This document shows, in pieces, positions 42,799 to 52,357 of a DNA stretch of 64,000 nt. The notes beneath the pieces were generated by a model. The model saw nothing but the letters and a program-made list of their open reading frames with translations. It was not told the origin of the DNA and did no database searches. The DNA is from CALNYZ01 sp942490945. Lineage in GTDB: Bacteria > Pseudomonadota > Gammaproteobacteria > UBA6429 > Thiohalophilaceae. The translations under genes were made by a program, and so were the position numbers. The stretch spans positions 1,116,001-1,180,000 of the forward strand of contig CALNYZ010000018.1 of NCBI GenBank assembly GCA_942490945.1, in the 5' to 3' direction. How positions within the stretch are numbered: the first letter of the stretch is position 1; every line of letters begins with the position of its first letter.

Positions 42799-44517
42799 AT
42801 GCAGCATCCTGAACGCCGAGCCATTCATATTCTTCCCAGCCATCTTGCCAATCAGATTGCGGCGGGTGAGGTGGTTGAGCGTCCGGCATCTATCGTCAAG
42901 GAATTAATAGAAAACAGTCTGGATGCCGGGGCAACACAAATCAATATTGTTATCAGATCCGGTGGACTGCAATCCATTCAGGTCACGGATAATGGACATG
43001 GTATTGCCGCGAATGAATTGATGCTGGCGGTAAATCGCCATGCAACCAGCAAGATCGAGACAGTCGACGATCTGTTTAACCTGACGAGCATGGGCTTTCG
43101 TGGTGAAGCCCTGGCAAGTATCGCTTCGGTGACGCGATTCAGACTGATATCACGTACTTCAGATGCTATACACGCATCCTGCTGGCAAAACACAACATCC
43201 CGGATAGAACCCGCCGCCCATCCGGTCGGGACAACTATTTACGCGGAAGAACTTTTTTATAACACGCCAGTACGGCGGCGTTTTATTAAAAGTGAACGAA
43301 CCGAGTTTAAATATATCGAGGATATTGTTAAACAAATGGCATTAAGTAATGAAGACGTCGGCTTTACCTTAAAGCACAACAACAGACAAAGTTTGCAAGT
43401 TCCGGCAGCGCAAGATGAAAGCGACAGGCAACAGCGATTAATTCGTATTCTCGGCAAGGCCTATTCCAGACGATTAATCAAACTGGACTTTACCGCATCA
43501 AATTTGCGTTTGCATGGCTGGTTAGCCGAACCTTCTGTAGAACGTAGTCAGATCGATTTGCAATTTTTTTACGTGAATAACCGCATGGTGCGAGACAAGG
43601 TGATTTTGCATGCCTTAAAGCAGGTTATGCAGCCCTTGTTATATCCAGGCAAGCAGGCAATTTGTGTTTTGTTTCTGACATTGCCACCCGATCAGGTGGA
43701 TGTAAACGTGCATCCCACCAAGCGTGAAGTGCGCTTTACCTCGCCACGTCTGGTACATGACTTTATTGTGCAGGTATTGCAATCAAGTTTGAATGGAATA
43801 GAGCCACATCAATTCGAACGTATCGCGGATTCGTATCAACAAAAAGTGACGTCATTCAATATCGCTGAAAATCGCTCGCATTATCCGATGACAGCAGCTG
43901 AGTCTGCAGTGATCAATAGCTGGGATGATCCGGTGTTTGGCCGCTATCTCGGACTGCAACAAAAAAAATACGCCTTGTTCGATAATGTTGCAGGATTGAT
44001 TGTGGTTGATATACAAAAGGCTTATCGTAACTATGTCCGGGTAGCAATACAGAACTTCGACGGGGCGATCAAATATTTAATTGTCCCGGTTTCTTTCCCG
44101 CTATGTTCAGACAAACTATCAGGTACTGAAAAAATTATAACTGCGTTAGATAAGCTCGGGCTAAAGTTCAGTCTGGCAAATGACAGCTTACGTCTGTTGG
44201 CGGTGCCAGTCTGTCTGGAAAATGCAAACATACAGGCTTTAATATCTGACTTACTGACATACTTAACCAGACTGGAACTTCCTGATGACCCCAACCTGTT
44301 TCATGACGAGATTATCAGTTATGTCAGTAAACATGTTCAATGGAATATTGATTCCATAACAGATGCGCGCATCGAAAAATGTTTTTCTGCCATGTCACAA
44401 GTATTACCTGTCCCTGATGTTAAAACTACGCACCAAGCAGCATACTGGCGCCTGGTGACTGCAGATATGCTGGAAACTATCTTCAAACAAGACGCAATCA
44501 GTCTGCTGGATGAGTAA
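42799..44517 (+). CDS. mutL: DNA mismatch repair protein MutL
   Basis: A 572-residue GHKL ATPase. The N-terminal domain shows ENSLDAGAT (metal/ATP, near residue 36), DNGHGI, TSMGFRGEALASI (lid) and NVHPTKREVRF near 300. The C-terminal dimerisation domain is present. There is no nuclease motif DQHAxxER-like stretch that I can see, so this is the non-nicking MutL type that relies on another nuclease, as in E. coli. Confidence 0.96.
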   Translation: MQHPERRAIHILPSHLANQIAAGEVVERPASIVKELIENSLDAGATQINIVIRSGGLQSIQVTDNGHGIAANELMLAVNRHATSKIETVDDLFNLTSMGFRGEALASIASVTRFRLISRTSDAIHASCWQNTTSRIEPAAHPVGTTIYAEELFYNTPVRRRFIKSERTEFKYIEDIVKQMALSNEDVGFTLKHNNRQSLQVPAAQDESDRQQRLIRILGKAYSRRLIKLDFTASNLRLHGWLAEPSVERSQIDLQFFYVNNRMVRDKVILHALKQVMQPLLYPGKQAICVLFLTLPPDQVDVNVHPTKREVRFTSPRLVHDFIVQVLQSSLNGIEPHQFERIADSYQQKVTSFNIAENRSHYPMTAAESAVINSWDDPVFGRYLGLQQKKYALFDNVAGLIVVDIQKAYRNYVRVAIQNFDGAIKYLIVPVSFPLCSDKLSGTEKIITALDKLGLKFSLANDSLRLLAVPVCLENANIQALISDLLTYLTRLELPDDPNLFHDEIISYVSKHVQWNIDSITDARIEKCFSAMSQVLPVPDVKTTHQAAYWRLVTADMLETIFKQDAISLLDE

Positions 44518-44523
44518 ACGTTA

Positions 44524-45459
44524 ATGCAGGATACCCGGCCACCTGTTATTTGTCTTATGGGACCCACCGCTGCCGGTAAAACGGCAGTAGCGATGGCGCT
44601 GGCAGAGAAACTGCCAGTCGAAATTGTGAGTGTTGATTCCGTTATGATATATAAAGGTATGGACATTGGTTCGGCCAAACCCGACGCGGCTGAACTTGCC
44701 AAAGCACCGCATCGTTTAATCGATTTTCTGGATCCATCGCAAGCCTATTCGGCAGCGAATTTTTGTGATGATGCGACACGTGAAATTGAAACCATCCTGG
44801 AACAAGGCAGGCTCCCTTTACTGGTCGGTGGAACGATGTTGTATTTTCGTGCGCTATTTTACGGCCTGGCAAAATTGCCGTCGGCTGACGAAGCGGTTCG
44901 CGCAGAGCTTGAGGCACAGGCTGCAGAGCTGGGTTGGCAGGCCATGCACGCCAGGCTGGCACAAGTTGATGCGACTTCGGCAGCTAAAATTCACCCGAAT
45001 GATCCGCAGCGTATTCAGCGTGCACTGGAAGTTTTTGAAATAACCGGTACACCCATGTCAGTTCTGCATCAAAAAACACTCAAGGCCGCTCCTTATCAAT
45101 ATATTAAACGGGTCGTCTGTCCTGAAGACCGGGCTGTATTACACGCCCGAATTGAACAACGCTTTAATCACATGTTACAACATGGATTTATCAAGGAAGT
45201 TGAACAGCTACATGCGCGTGGGGATTTGAATTTAAGCATGCCAGCCATTCGCGCCGTGGGTTATCGACAAGTATGGGAACTTTTAAGCGGAGAAAGTGAC
45301 TATCAAAGTATGGTAGAAAAAGGGATTGCCGCGACGCGTCAGTTGGCCAAGCGACAACTGACATGGTTACGTGCAGAAACAGACTGCCAGTGGTTCAATA
45401 GTGAGCAAGCAGATGTCGCTGAACAGGTCTTGAATTCCCTGCAATCTGACCACATTTAA
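44524..45459 (+). CDS. miaA: tRNA dimethylallyltransferase MiaA
   Basis: A 311-residue enzyme that adds a dimethylallyl group to A37 of tRNAs reading U-starting codons. P-loop GPTAAGKT (13-20), then EIVSVDSVMIYKGMDIGSAKP with the substrate-binding Asp, LVGGTMLYFRAL and the C-terminal RQLAKRQLTWLR. It starts seven bases after the mutL stop. Confidence 0.97.
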   Translation: MQDTRPPVICLMGPTAAGKTAVAMALAEKLPVEIVSVDSVMIYKGMDIGSAKPDAAELAKAPHRLIDFLDPSQAYSAANFCDDATREIETILEQGRLPLLVGGTMLYFRALFYGLAKLPSADEAVRAELEAQAAELGWQAMHARLAQVDATSAAKIHPNDPQRIQRALEVFEITGTPMSVLHQKTLKAAPYQYIKRVVCPEDRAVLHARIEQRFNHMLQHGFIKEVEQLHARGDLNLSMPAIRAVGYRQVWELLSGESDYQSMVEKGIAATRQLAKRQLTWLRAETDCQWFNSEQADVAEQVLNSLQSDHI

Positions 45460-45480
45460 TAAGTTGTGCTAAGCTTATTG

Positions 45481-45509
45481 TTGATAGTATAGGTATAAGT
45501 ACATATAAA
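45481..45509 (+). promoter_or_regulatory. Promoter of hfq
   Basis: TTGATA (45481-45486), 17-base spacer, TATAAA (45504-45509): five matches to the sigma-70 consensus in each box. It lies about 57 bases before the hfq ATG, within the 106-base gap after miaA, so hfq-hflX-hflKC can be transcribed independently of miaA. Confidence 0.7.
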
Positions 45510-45565
45510 ACAAATACTTACATTTTTAGCGTGCATTTTAATTTTACGAAACGGAGATAATAACA

Positions 45566-45823
45566 ATGAGCAAAGGTGCATCTTTGCAAGATCCATTCTT
45601 GAATGCTTTACGTAAGGAACGGGTTCCTGTATCAATATTCCTGGTGAATGGCATTAAATTACAAGGTCAAATTGAATCTTTTGACCAGTTCGTCGTATTG
45701 TTGCGCAATACAGTCAACCAGATGGTGTATAAACATGCAATTTCTACCGTGGTACCTTCACGAAATGTGAAACTTCCCATGGCAGATGATGCAGCAGCAC
45801 CGGAACATAAAGGCAATTTGTAA
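45566..45823 (+). CDS. hfq: RNA chaperone Hfq
   Basis: An 85-residue Sm-like protein forming a hexameric ring that pairs small RNAs with mRNAs. Sm1 covers SLQDPFLNALRKERVPVSIFLVNGIKLQG and Sm2 contains the proximal-face motif YKHAIST; only key motifs are given. The C-terminal tail is short (about 15 residues after the core) but acidic, as in many gammaproteobacteria. CGGAG precedes the ATG. Confidence 0.98.
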   Translation: MSKGASLQDPFLNALRKERVPVSIFLVNGIKLQGQIESFDQFVVLLRNTVNQMVYKHAISTVVPSRNVKLPMADDAAAPEHKGNL

Positions 45824-45885
45824 TCTGGCCTGTATTTCTCATTCTGCTGTCGATCGTCATCAAGTGAGGGCGAAGGAGTTGTTAG

Positions 45886-47247
45886 TTGTTTGAACGCCCG
45901 CATGGTGGTGAACGCGCGGTTTTAGTCCATCTTAATATTCAATCGGATGCTCTACGTGAAGATCCGTGCGAGTTCGAAGAACTCGCACGATCGGCTGGAG
46001 CCAATCCATTACGATTGATTTCCGGTACTCGCTATGCACCCGACTCGCGTTACTTTGCCGGCAGTGGCAAGGCGGAGGAAATCGCGCAAGCGGTAAAAGA
46101 ACTGGAAGCGGATGTTGTCCTGTTTGACCATGCCTTGTCACCCGTTCAGGAACGTAACCTTGAAAAGTTATGTGAATGCCGAGTGCTGGATCGAACCGGG
46201 TTAATTCTGGATATCTTTGCCCAGCGTGCGCGCAGTTATGAAGGTAAATTGCAGGTCGAACTGGCGCAGCTCAAACATCTTTCCACACGACTGGTGCGTG
46301 GCTGGACTCACCTTGAGCGACAAAAAGGTGGTATCGGTCTGCGTGGGCCAGGTGAAACCCAGCTGGAAACGGATCGTCGTTTGCTCGGTAACCGAATTCG
46401 TCAATTAAACAAGAAACTGGAAAAAGTACAACGACAACGTGAGCAAGGCCGACGCCAGCGCAAGCGCAATGAAGTGCCGACAGTTTCATTGGTCGGATAT
46501 ACGAATGCAGGCAAATCGACACTGTTTAACAAGATTACCCAGGCGACGGTGTATGCGGCAGATCAGCTATTTGCCACACTTGACCCTACATTACGCAGGG
46601 TAACTCTCGAAAATAATAGCCCGATAGTGCTGGCGGATACGGTAGGTTTTATACGTCATTTGCCACATGATTTGGTCGCGGCATTTCGTTCCACCTTGCA
46701 GGAAACACAAGAAGCAGATTTGCTGTTACACGTCATTGATGCCGGTTCAGAGGAACGTCAGGATCATATCGACCAGGTTAATGCTGTTCTGCAAGAAATT
46801 GGCGCGAACGAGGTTCAGCAAATTCAGGTGATGAACAAGATCGATTTAGTCGCCGGCAGTGAACCGCATGTTGACTATAACTCAGAAGGTAAGGTCTCGC
46901 GGGTATGGTGTTCTGCTCAAACCGGGCAGGGAATAAGCGAATTATTAGCCGCCATTCAGGCGATATTTCAACAAGAACAAAAAATCTACACTTTGTTGTT
47001 ATCACCCGCATTCGGGCGTATTCATGCCTTGTTACATGCAAATGGTGGTATTGTAGCGGAAGTACATTTGCCCGAAGGTGGTTGGCAGCTGGAATTGGAG
47101 TTGGCGAATACCGAATGGCAACAATTGGATAAAAAGTACAATCTATCCAGATTCTTGCAGGATTCAGGGCAAACGCATCTTGCATCCATATCAGAATCAA
47201 GTCAGGAAGAGGCATTAACGCTTGCAGCGGCAAGGGAAGCCTCCTAG
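45886..47247 (+). CDS. hflX: Ribosome-associated GTPase HflX
   Basis: A 453-residue GTPase that splits stalled or heat-damaged ribosomes. The N-terminal domain has RYAPDSRYFAGSGKAEEI. The G domain has GYTNAGKS (204-211), DTVGFIRHLP (G3) and NKID (G4). The start is TTG at 45886 with GAAGGAG upstream; the following residues FERPHGGERAVLVH align with the usual HflX N terminus. It sits between hfq and hflK as in E. coli. Confidence 0.96.
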   Translation: MFERPHGGERAVLVHLNIQSDALREDPCEFEELARSAGANPLRLISGTRYAPDSRYFAGSGKAEEIAQAVKELEADVVLFDHALSPVQERNLEKLCECRVLDRTGLILDIFAQRARSYEGKLQVELAQLKHLSTRLVRGWTHLERQKGGIGLRGPGETQLETDRRLLGNRIRQLNKKLEKVQRQREQGRRQRKRNEVPTVSLVGYTNAGKSTLFNKITQATVYAADQLFATLDPTLRRVTLENNSPIVLADTVGFIRHLPHDLVAAFRSTLQETQEADLLLHVIDAGSEERQDHIDQVNAVLQEIGANEVQQIQVMNKIDLVAGSEPHVDYNSEGKVSRVWCSAQTGQGISELLAAIQAIFQQEQKIYTLLLSPAFGRIHALLHANGGIVAEVHLPEGGWQLELELANTEWQQLDKKYNLSRFLQDSGQTHLASISESSQEEALTLAAAREAS

Positions 47248-47286
47248 AATTTACAATCAGTCTTAAAATTAATTAAGGAATATATC

Positions 47287-48441
47287 ATGCCTTGGAATGA
47301 ACCCGGTGGTTCAAATAACGATAAAGACCCTTGGGGTAATCGTAATAAAAATCAGGGGCCGCCTGATCTCGATGAAGTGTTCGCCAACTTTCGTAAAAAG
47401 TTTGCAGGCATCTTTGGTAATAAAAAAGGTGGCGGTAATGATAGTTCCGGTTCCTCTACAATGGGTGTGGGCTTTATTGCTGGTGTGTTACTGGTGATAT
47501 GGGCACTTTCGGGTATCTATATAATCGATGAAGGTAAGCAAGGCGTGGTGCTGCAATTTGGCAAGTACTACGGAATTTCAGACCCTGGTCCACACTGGTA
47601 CCCGCGTTTTATTCAGAGTGTTACCACTGTTGACATAGAAGGCGTACGTAGTGTCACGCTGGGCAAGAATATTGCCGAAGGTTTGATGCTGACAAAAGAT
47701 GAAAATATTGTCGATGTGGAATTTACCGTTCAATACAAGGTAAAAGACGCCAAAGATTATCTGTTTAATGTACATAATCCAAACGCTACTCTTCAGCAGG
47801 CAACAGAAGCTGCTATCCGTGAAATTGTTGGTAAAAATAAAATCGATTTCGTTATTCAGGAAGGCCGACCGGAGGTTGCAGCAAGGACTGAAAAGTTAAT
47901 TCAGGAGATCCTTAACTTCTACAAGGCGGGGATTCAACTGACCAACCTGAATATGCAGGACGCGCAGGCTCCAGAGCAGGTGCAGGAAGCATTCAATGAT
48001 GCAATTCGCTCTCGAGAAGACAGGGACAGAAAAGTCAAGGAAGCAGAAGCCTATGAAAACGATATTATCCCGAAAGCACGCGGTGCAGCAGCTCGGTTAA
48101 TCCAGGAAGCCACGGCCTACCGGGAAGAAAAAATAGCAAGAGCCAAGGGTGAGGCGAATCGTTTTGATCGAATTTTAGCTGAATACAAAAAAGCGCCTAA
48201 AATATATCGTGAACGCTTATATATTGAAACCATGGAATCGGTATTTAGTGAATCGAGTAAAATTATGATTGATGTCAAGCAAGGTAACAGCCTGATGTAT
48301 TTACCTATCGACAAGTTGATGAACCGACCTGATAACAATAAATCGACGGTTGACATAAATATACCGGAATCAATATCAAATCGTACGCAACCCGATTCGA
48401 ATACATTTGGTGAACGTTCACGCTCAAGGGAGGTACGATAA
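47287..48441 (+). CDS. hflK: FtsH protease modulator HflK
   Basis: A 384-residue SPFH/stomatin-family membrane protein that with HflC encages FtsH. A Gly/Asn-rich cytoplasmic N terminus (MPWNEPGGSNNDKDPWG) precedes one membrane helix at about residues 60-80; the SPFH domain follows (GIYIIDEGKQGVVLQFGKY), then a coiled coil with Ala/Glu-rich repeats. The stop shares one base with the hflC ATG. Confidence 0.97.
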   Translation: MPWNEPGGSNNDKDPWGNRNKNQGPPDLDEVFANFRKKFAGIFGNKKGGGNDSSGSSTMGVGFIAGVLLVIWALSGIYIIDEGKQGVVLQFGKYYGISDPGPHWYPRFIQSVTTVDIEGVRSVTLGKNIAEGLMLTKDENIVDVEFTVQYKVKDAKDYLFNVHNPNATLQQATEAAIREIVGKNKIDFVIQEGRPEVAARTEKLIQEILNFYKAGIQLTNLNMQDAQAPEQVQEAFNDAIRSREDRDRKVKEAEAYENDIIPKARGAAARLIQEATAYREEKIARAKGEANRFDRILAEYKKAPKIYRERLYIETMESVFSESSKIMIDVKQGNSLMYLPIDKLMNRPDNNKSTVDINIPESISNRTQPDSNTFGERSRSREVR

Positions 48442-49316
48442 TGTCACAGCGTAATGTAACTATTGCTATCATCCTTGCTGCAATCGGGTTTCTGGTTTCA
48501 AGTGCATTATTTACCGTACAAGAAACAGAACTGGCCATGAAATTCAGGCTGGGTGAAATCGTGAAAGCAGATTACGAACCGGGTCTGCACTGGAAAATCC
48601 CGTTTATTAACAATGTAAAAACATTTGATAAACGTATTCTTACCCTGGATGCAACACCTGCAAAATACCTGACCAAGGAAAAGAAAAACGTACTGGTCGA
48701 TTTTTTTGTAAAATGGCGTATCACCGATGTTAAAGCGTTTTACAAATCAATATCAAATGGCAGTATTGTTACGGCAAATAATCGCCTGTATTCGATTATT
48801 AATGACGATTTGCGTGGTGAGTTCAGTAACCGTACTATACAAGAAGTAATTTCGGGCGAACGCCGTGAAATCATGCAAAAAACCACCGAAATCACCAATG
48901 AAAAAGTTAAAGGCCTGGGAATACAGGTAGTTGATGTGCGTATCAAGCGAATTGACTATGAACAATCAATCAGTGATTCAGTATTCCGACGCATGATGGC
49001 AGAAAGACAGCGCGTGGCAAAAGAGTTTCGCGCATTGGGTGCGGAAGAAGCAGAAAAAATCAGCGCCAATGCGGACAGACAACGCACGGTCATTCTGGCT
49101 GACGCTTATCGTGCCTCACAAGAGTTACGTGGTGAAGGCGATGCCAAGGCCGCGGACATTTACGCGAAAGCCTATTCCAAAGACGCGGAATTTTATGCAT
49201 TTTTCCGTAGCCTGGAAGCGTACAAGCAATCCTTTAAGGATCAAGGCAGCGTACTTGTGCTGGAACCTAACTCGGAATTTTTCAATTACTTTAAAAATAC
49301 CAAACCCAAGCGCTAG
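48441..49316 (+). CDS. hflC: FtsH protease modulator HflC
   Basis: A 291-residue partner of HflK with an N-terminal membrane helix (residues 6-24), an SPFH domain beginning TVQETELAMKFRLGEIV and a C-terminal helical region (EAEKISANADRQRTVILADAYR). Both proteins form the large periplasmic cage around FtsH. It is coupled to hflK. Confidence 0.97.
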   Translation: MSQRNVTIAIILAAIGFLVSSALFTVQETELAMKFRLGEIVKADYEPGLHWKIPFINNVKTFDKRILTLDATPAKYLTKEKKNVLVDFFVKWRITDVKAFYKSISNGSIVTANNRLYSIINDDLRGEFSNRTIQEVISGERREIMQKTTEITNEKVKGLGIQVVDVRIKRIDYEQSISDSVFRRMMAERQRVAKEFRALGAEEAEKISANADRQRTVILADAYRASQELRGEGDAKAADIYAKAYSKDAEFYAFFRSLEAYKQSFKDQGSVLVLEPNSEFFNYFKNTKPKR

Positions 49317-49327
49317 ATTCAGCATTT

Positions 49328-49516
49328 ATGTTGGATACGCTGCTCATCGCATTGGCTCTATTCTTTGTCATCGAAGGTCTGTTACCAACCTTGAGTCCCG
49401 GCGGATACCGCCGGGCGATGGAAATGGTTGCGCAAATGTCTGATCGCTCTATACGCACATGGGGTTTATTCAGTATGATACTGGGTACGATACTGTTGTA
49501 TTTCTTTAAACCATAA
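49328..49516 (+). CDS. DUF2065 small membrane protein (YjeT-like)
   Basis: A 62-residue protein with two membrane helices: LDTLLIALALFFVIEGLLP and WGLFSMILGTILLYFF. The loop PGGYRRAMEMVAQMSDRSIR is conserved in DUF2065 (YjeT in E. coli), which is regularly found between hflC and purA. Function unknown; an accessory of the HflKC/FtsH complex is possible from context alone. Confidence 0.92.
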   Translation: MLDTLLIALALFFVIEGLLPTLSPGGYRRAMEMVAQMSDRSIRTWGLFSMILGTILLYFFKP

Positions 49517-49530
49517 TAATTTATACCGTC

Positions 49531-50700
49531 ATGATGAAGAATCGCTGGGTCTTGCCGGAAGGCATAGAAGAGGTTTTGCCTGAGCAAGCCCGAAAAATAG
49601 AGTCGCTACGTCGACAAATGCTCGATATGTATGACAGCTGGGGCTATGACCAGGTCATGCCACCCTTCATCGAATATCTTGATTCCTTGTTGATTGGTAC
49701 CGGCTCTGACCTGGATTTACAAACCTTCAAAATTACTGATCAGTTGACCGGCCGCATGATGGGTGTGCGTGCCGATATGACGCCGCAAGTGGCGCGTATT
49801 GATGCGCATCACCTCAAATCGGATGCACCAACACGACTGTGTTATATGGGAACGGTATTGCACACCCGTCCGGATGGTTTTGCCGGATCACGCAGCCCAT
49901 TACAGGTTGGCGCCGAAATTTATGGCGACAGTTCCACAAACAGCGATATCGAAATTCTCAGCCTGATGTTGCAAACCATCAAATTGGCCGGTATCAATCA
50001 ATGTCATCTTGATTTGGGGCATGTTGGTATTTATCGTGGCCTGATTGAAAAGGCGGATTTAAACACTGAACAGTCAGATGCCTTGTTCGATGTCATGCAA
50101 CGCAAGGCGAAACCCGAACTGGTACAACTGCTCAATGAATGGAAGCTCGACAAAGCACTGCACGATATGCTGCTGATATTACCCGATCTCAATGGCAGCG
50201 ATGCACTGGATCGGGCCGTCAAGGTACTTGCCAAGGCACCCAAATCTGTACTGACAGCACTTGCCAATATCAAAGAGATTGCAGCAGGACTGCAGCAAAA
50301 AATGAACATTGATATTCACTTTGATTTGGCAGAGTTGCGTGGCTTCAATTACCACACGGGTGTCGTGTTTGCTGCCTATGCACAAGGGCAGGGGCAGGCC
50401 ATTGCACAGGGCGGACGTTATGATGACATCGGCAAGGATTTTGGCATAGCCCGTCCGGCCACCGGATTCAGTTCTGATCTAAAAACACTTATAGTATTAG
50501 GCGATTTGACAGCGCAGAGTGTTGATGCGATCTATGCACCGAACAGTAAAGATGATGCATTACATGCCAAAGTGAAAGACTTGCGCGCACAGGGCAAGCG
50601 CGTTGTTCAGGCACTGTCAGACAAGGACGATGCAAGCACTATGGGGTGTAATAAATTATTGAGCAATAAGGACGGTGAGTGGGTAGTTATTAATATTTAG
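49531..50700 (+). CDS. hisZ: ATP phosphoribosyltransferase regulatory subunit HisZ
   Basis: A 389-residue histidyl-tRNA-synthetase-like protein with no tRNA-charging activity. It pairs with the short HisG to form the first enzyme of histidine synthesis and provides feedback control. WVLPEGIEEVLP at the start, GVRADMTPQVARI near residue 75 (class II motif 2) and AQGGRYDDIG near 295 support the call. It implies a short-form HisG elsewhere in the genome. Confidence 0.93.
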   Translation: MMKNRWVLPEGIEEVLPEQARKIESLRRQMLDMYDSWGYDQVMPPFIEYLDSLLIGTGSDLDLQTFKITDQLTGRMMGVRADMTPQVARIDAHHLKSDAPTRLCYMGTVLHTRPDGFAGSRSPLQVGAEIYGDSSTNSDIEILSLMLQTIKLAGINQCHLDLGHVGIYRGLIEKADLNTEQSDALFDVMQRKAKPELVQLLNEWKLDKALHDMLLILPDLNGSDALDRAVKVLAKAPKSVLTALANIKEIAAGLQQKMNIDIHFDLAELRGFNYHTGVVFAAYAQGQGQAIAQGGRYDDIGKDFGIARPATGFSSDLKTLIVLGDLTAQSVDAIYAPNSKDDALHAKVKDLRAQGKRVVQALSDKDDASTMGCNKLLSNKDGEWVVINI

Positions 50701-50722
50701 GTACTAATGCATACGCATATAG

Positions 50723-50739
50723 TTCACGTACTACGTGAA
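50723..50739. promoter_or_regulatory. 17-bp inverted repeat at the purA promoter, candidate operator
   Basis: TTCACGTA-C-TACGTGAA has eight perfect pairs around a single centre base. It overlaps the predicted -35 position of purA: a -10-like TAAAAT is at 50747-50752. It is not the known PurR consensus (ACGCAAACGTTTGCGT), so a different regulator would be needed. Confidence 0.5.
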
Positions 50740-50790
50740 ATACAGTTAAAATGTAAAAACTCTAACTTACAAAATAATGCAGGAAATCTT

Positions 50791-52101
50791 ATGGGTAAGA
50801 ATGTCATAGTCATTGGTACACAGTGGGGCGATGAAGGTAAAGGTAAAGTTGTCGATCTACTCACTGAGCGTGCAGATGGCGTGGTGCGTTTTCAGGGCGG
50901 CCATAATGCAGGTCATACTTTGGTGATTGACGGTAAAAAGACGGTTTTACATTTAATCCCGTCGGGAATACTGCGAAAAAATGTTGCCTGTATGATCGGC
51001 AATGGCGTTGTACTCTCACCGGAAGCTCTAATGACAGAAATGACCATGCTTACCGAAAGTGGTGTGGATTTTACCGACCGTCTTTTTATAAGTGAAGCCT
51101 GTACATTGATTTTGCCATATCACATCGCCCTGGATCAGGCGCGCGAGATTGCGCGTGGTAAAAAAGCAATTGGTACCACCGGTCGTGGTATTGGTCCGGC
51201 CTATGAAGATAAAATTTCACGTCGCGGTTTGAAAGTTGGCGATATGTTGCACCGTGAACGCTTTGCTGCACGGCTGGGTGAAGTGCTGGATTACCACAAT
51301 TTTACACTAAAAAATTATTTCAAAACTGATACGGTCGATTTCCAAAAAGTACTGGATCAAGGTCTGGAAATGGCAGAAATAATTCGTCCGATGGTTGCAG
51401 ACGTGACTGGTATGTTGCACAAAATGCGAGCCGAAGGTAAACAAATTATGTTTGAAGGTGCCCAGGGTACCTTGCTGGATATTGATCACGGTACATACCC
51501 TTACGTTACGTCGTCAAATCCCACGGCAGGCGGCGCATGCACCGGCACCGGTGTTGGACCACGCGACATAGATTATGTGCTGGGTATTACCAAGGCATAC
51601 ACGACCCGTGTCGGTGCAGGACCGTTTCCAACCGAACTTTATGATGGTGTGGATTTAAATGATCCGATCGGCGCACACATGGCTAAACAAGGCCATGAAT
51701 TTGGATCGACTACTGGTCGTCCACGTCGTTGTGGCTGGCTGGATGCAGTATGTTTAAAACGCTCGGCACAAATTAATTCATTAACCGGAATTTGTCTCAC
51801 CAAGATGGATGTACTCGACGGGCTTGATGTGTTACGTATTGCTGTCGGTTACGAGGTTGATGGTGTTGCTGTTGATGCGCCACCGATTGGCGCCGATGCC
51901 TATGAGCAATGTGTGCCAAAGTATATTGAAATGCCTGGCTGGAAAGACAGTACTGTTGGTGTTACCAAACTGGATCAGTTACCTGCTGAGGCGAAAGACT
52001 ATATTAAAAAGATAGAAGAAGTAGTGGGCGTGCCCATTGATATCATTTCAACCGGACCCGACAGAATCGAAACTATCGTATTAAACGATCCGTTCGCCTG
52101 A
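50791..52101 (+). CDS. purA: Adenylosuccinate synthetase
   Basis: A 436-residue GTP-dependent enzyme that makes adenylosuccinate from IMP and aspartate, the first committed step to AMP. GTQWGDEGKGK (P-loop, near residue 9), GHNAGHTLV, TTGRGIGPAYEDK and the GTP-specificity region LTKMDVLDG are all present. ATG 50791 with AGGAAA upstream matches the family N terminus; in-frame codons further upstream (from 50707) belong to the promoter region. Confidence 0.97.
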   Translation: MGKNVIVIGTQWGDEGKGKVVDLLTERADGVVRFQGGHNAGHTLVIDGKKTVLHLIPSGILRKNVACMIGNGVVLSPEALMTEMTMLTESGVDFTDRLFISEACTLILPYHIALDQAREIARGKKAIGTTGRGIGPAYEDKISRRGLKVGDMLHRERFAARLGEVLDYHNFTLKNYFKTDTVDFQKVLDQGLEMAEIIRPMVADVTGMLHKMRAEGKQIMFEGAQGTLLDIDHGTYPYVTSSNPTAGGACTGTGVGPRDIDYVLGITKAYTTRVGAGPFPTELYDGVDLNDPIGAHMAKQGHEFGSTTGRPRRCGWLDAVCLKRSAQINSLTGICLTKMDVLDGLDVLRIAVGYEVDGVAVDAPPIGADAYEQCVPKYIEMPGWKDSTVGVTKLDQLPAEAKDYIKKIEEVVGVPIDIISTGPDRIETIVLNDPFA

Positions 52102-52357
52102 AAAAATCCAAAACGTATAATTAAATCTGTATATAAAGTGGGTGAGACATCTTGCCCACAAAATCCCCGCTAATACTGTTACGATAAATTGCCACAGCGC
52201 ACCTTAGTCTACCCATCATTTATATCCTTTTATATTTATAAATCAGTTCAAGTTAATCACTGTCTTGACCGACATATAAATGGTGAATCACCATGTTCTT
52301 GCTTTTATTTGGCAAGATAACAAGCGCGTTTACCGGATTTAACGGATTAAACACCAC

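Noticed and set aside
46778..47233. Antisense open frame (151 codons) opposite hflX.
   Set aside because: It lies entirely within a well-supported gene and its translation resembles no protein.
52102..52357. Possible terminator after purA (GTGGG...CCCAC around 52138-52159).
   Set aside because: The stem is only five pairs with a long loop and no T-tract; not strong enough to call.
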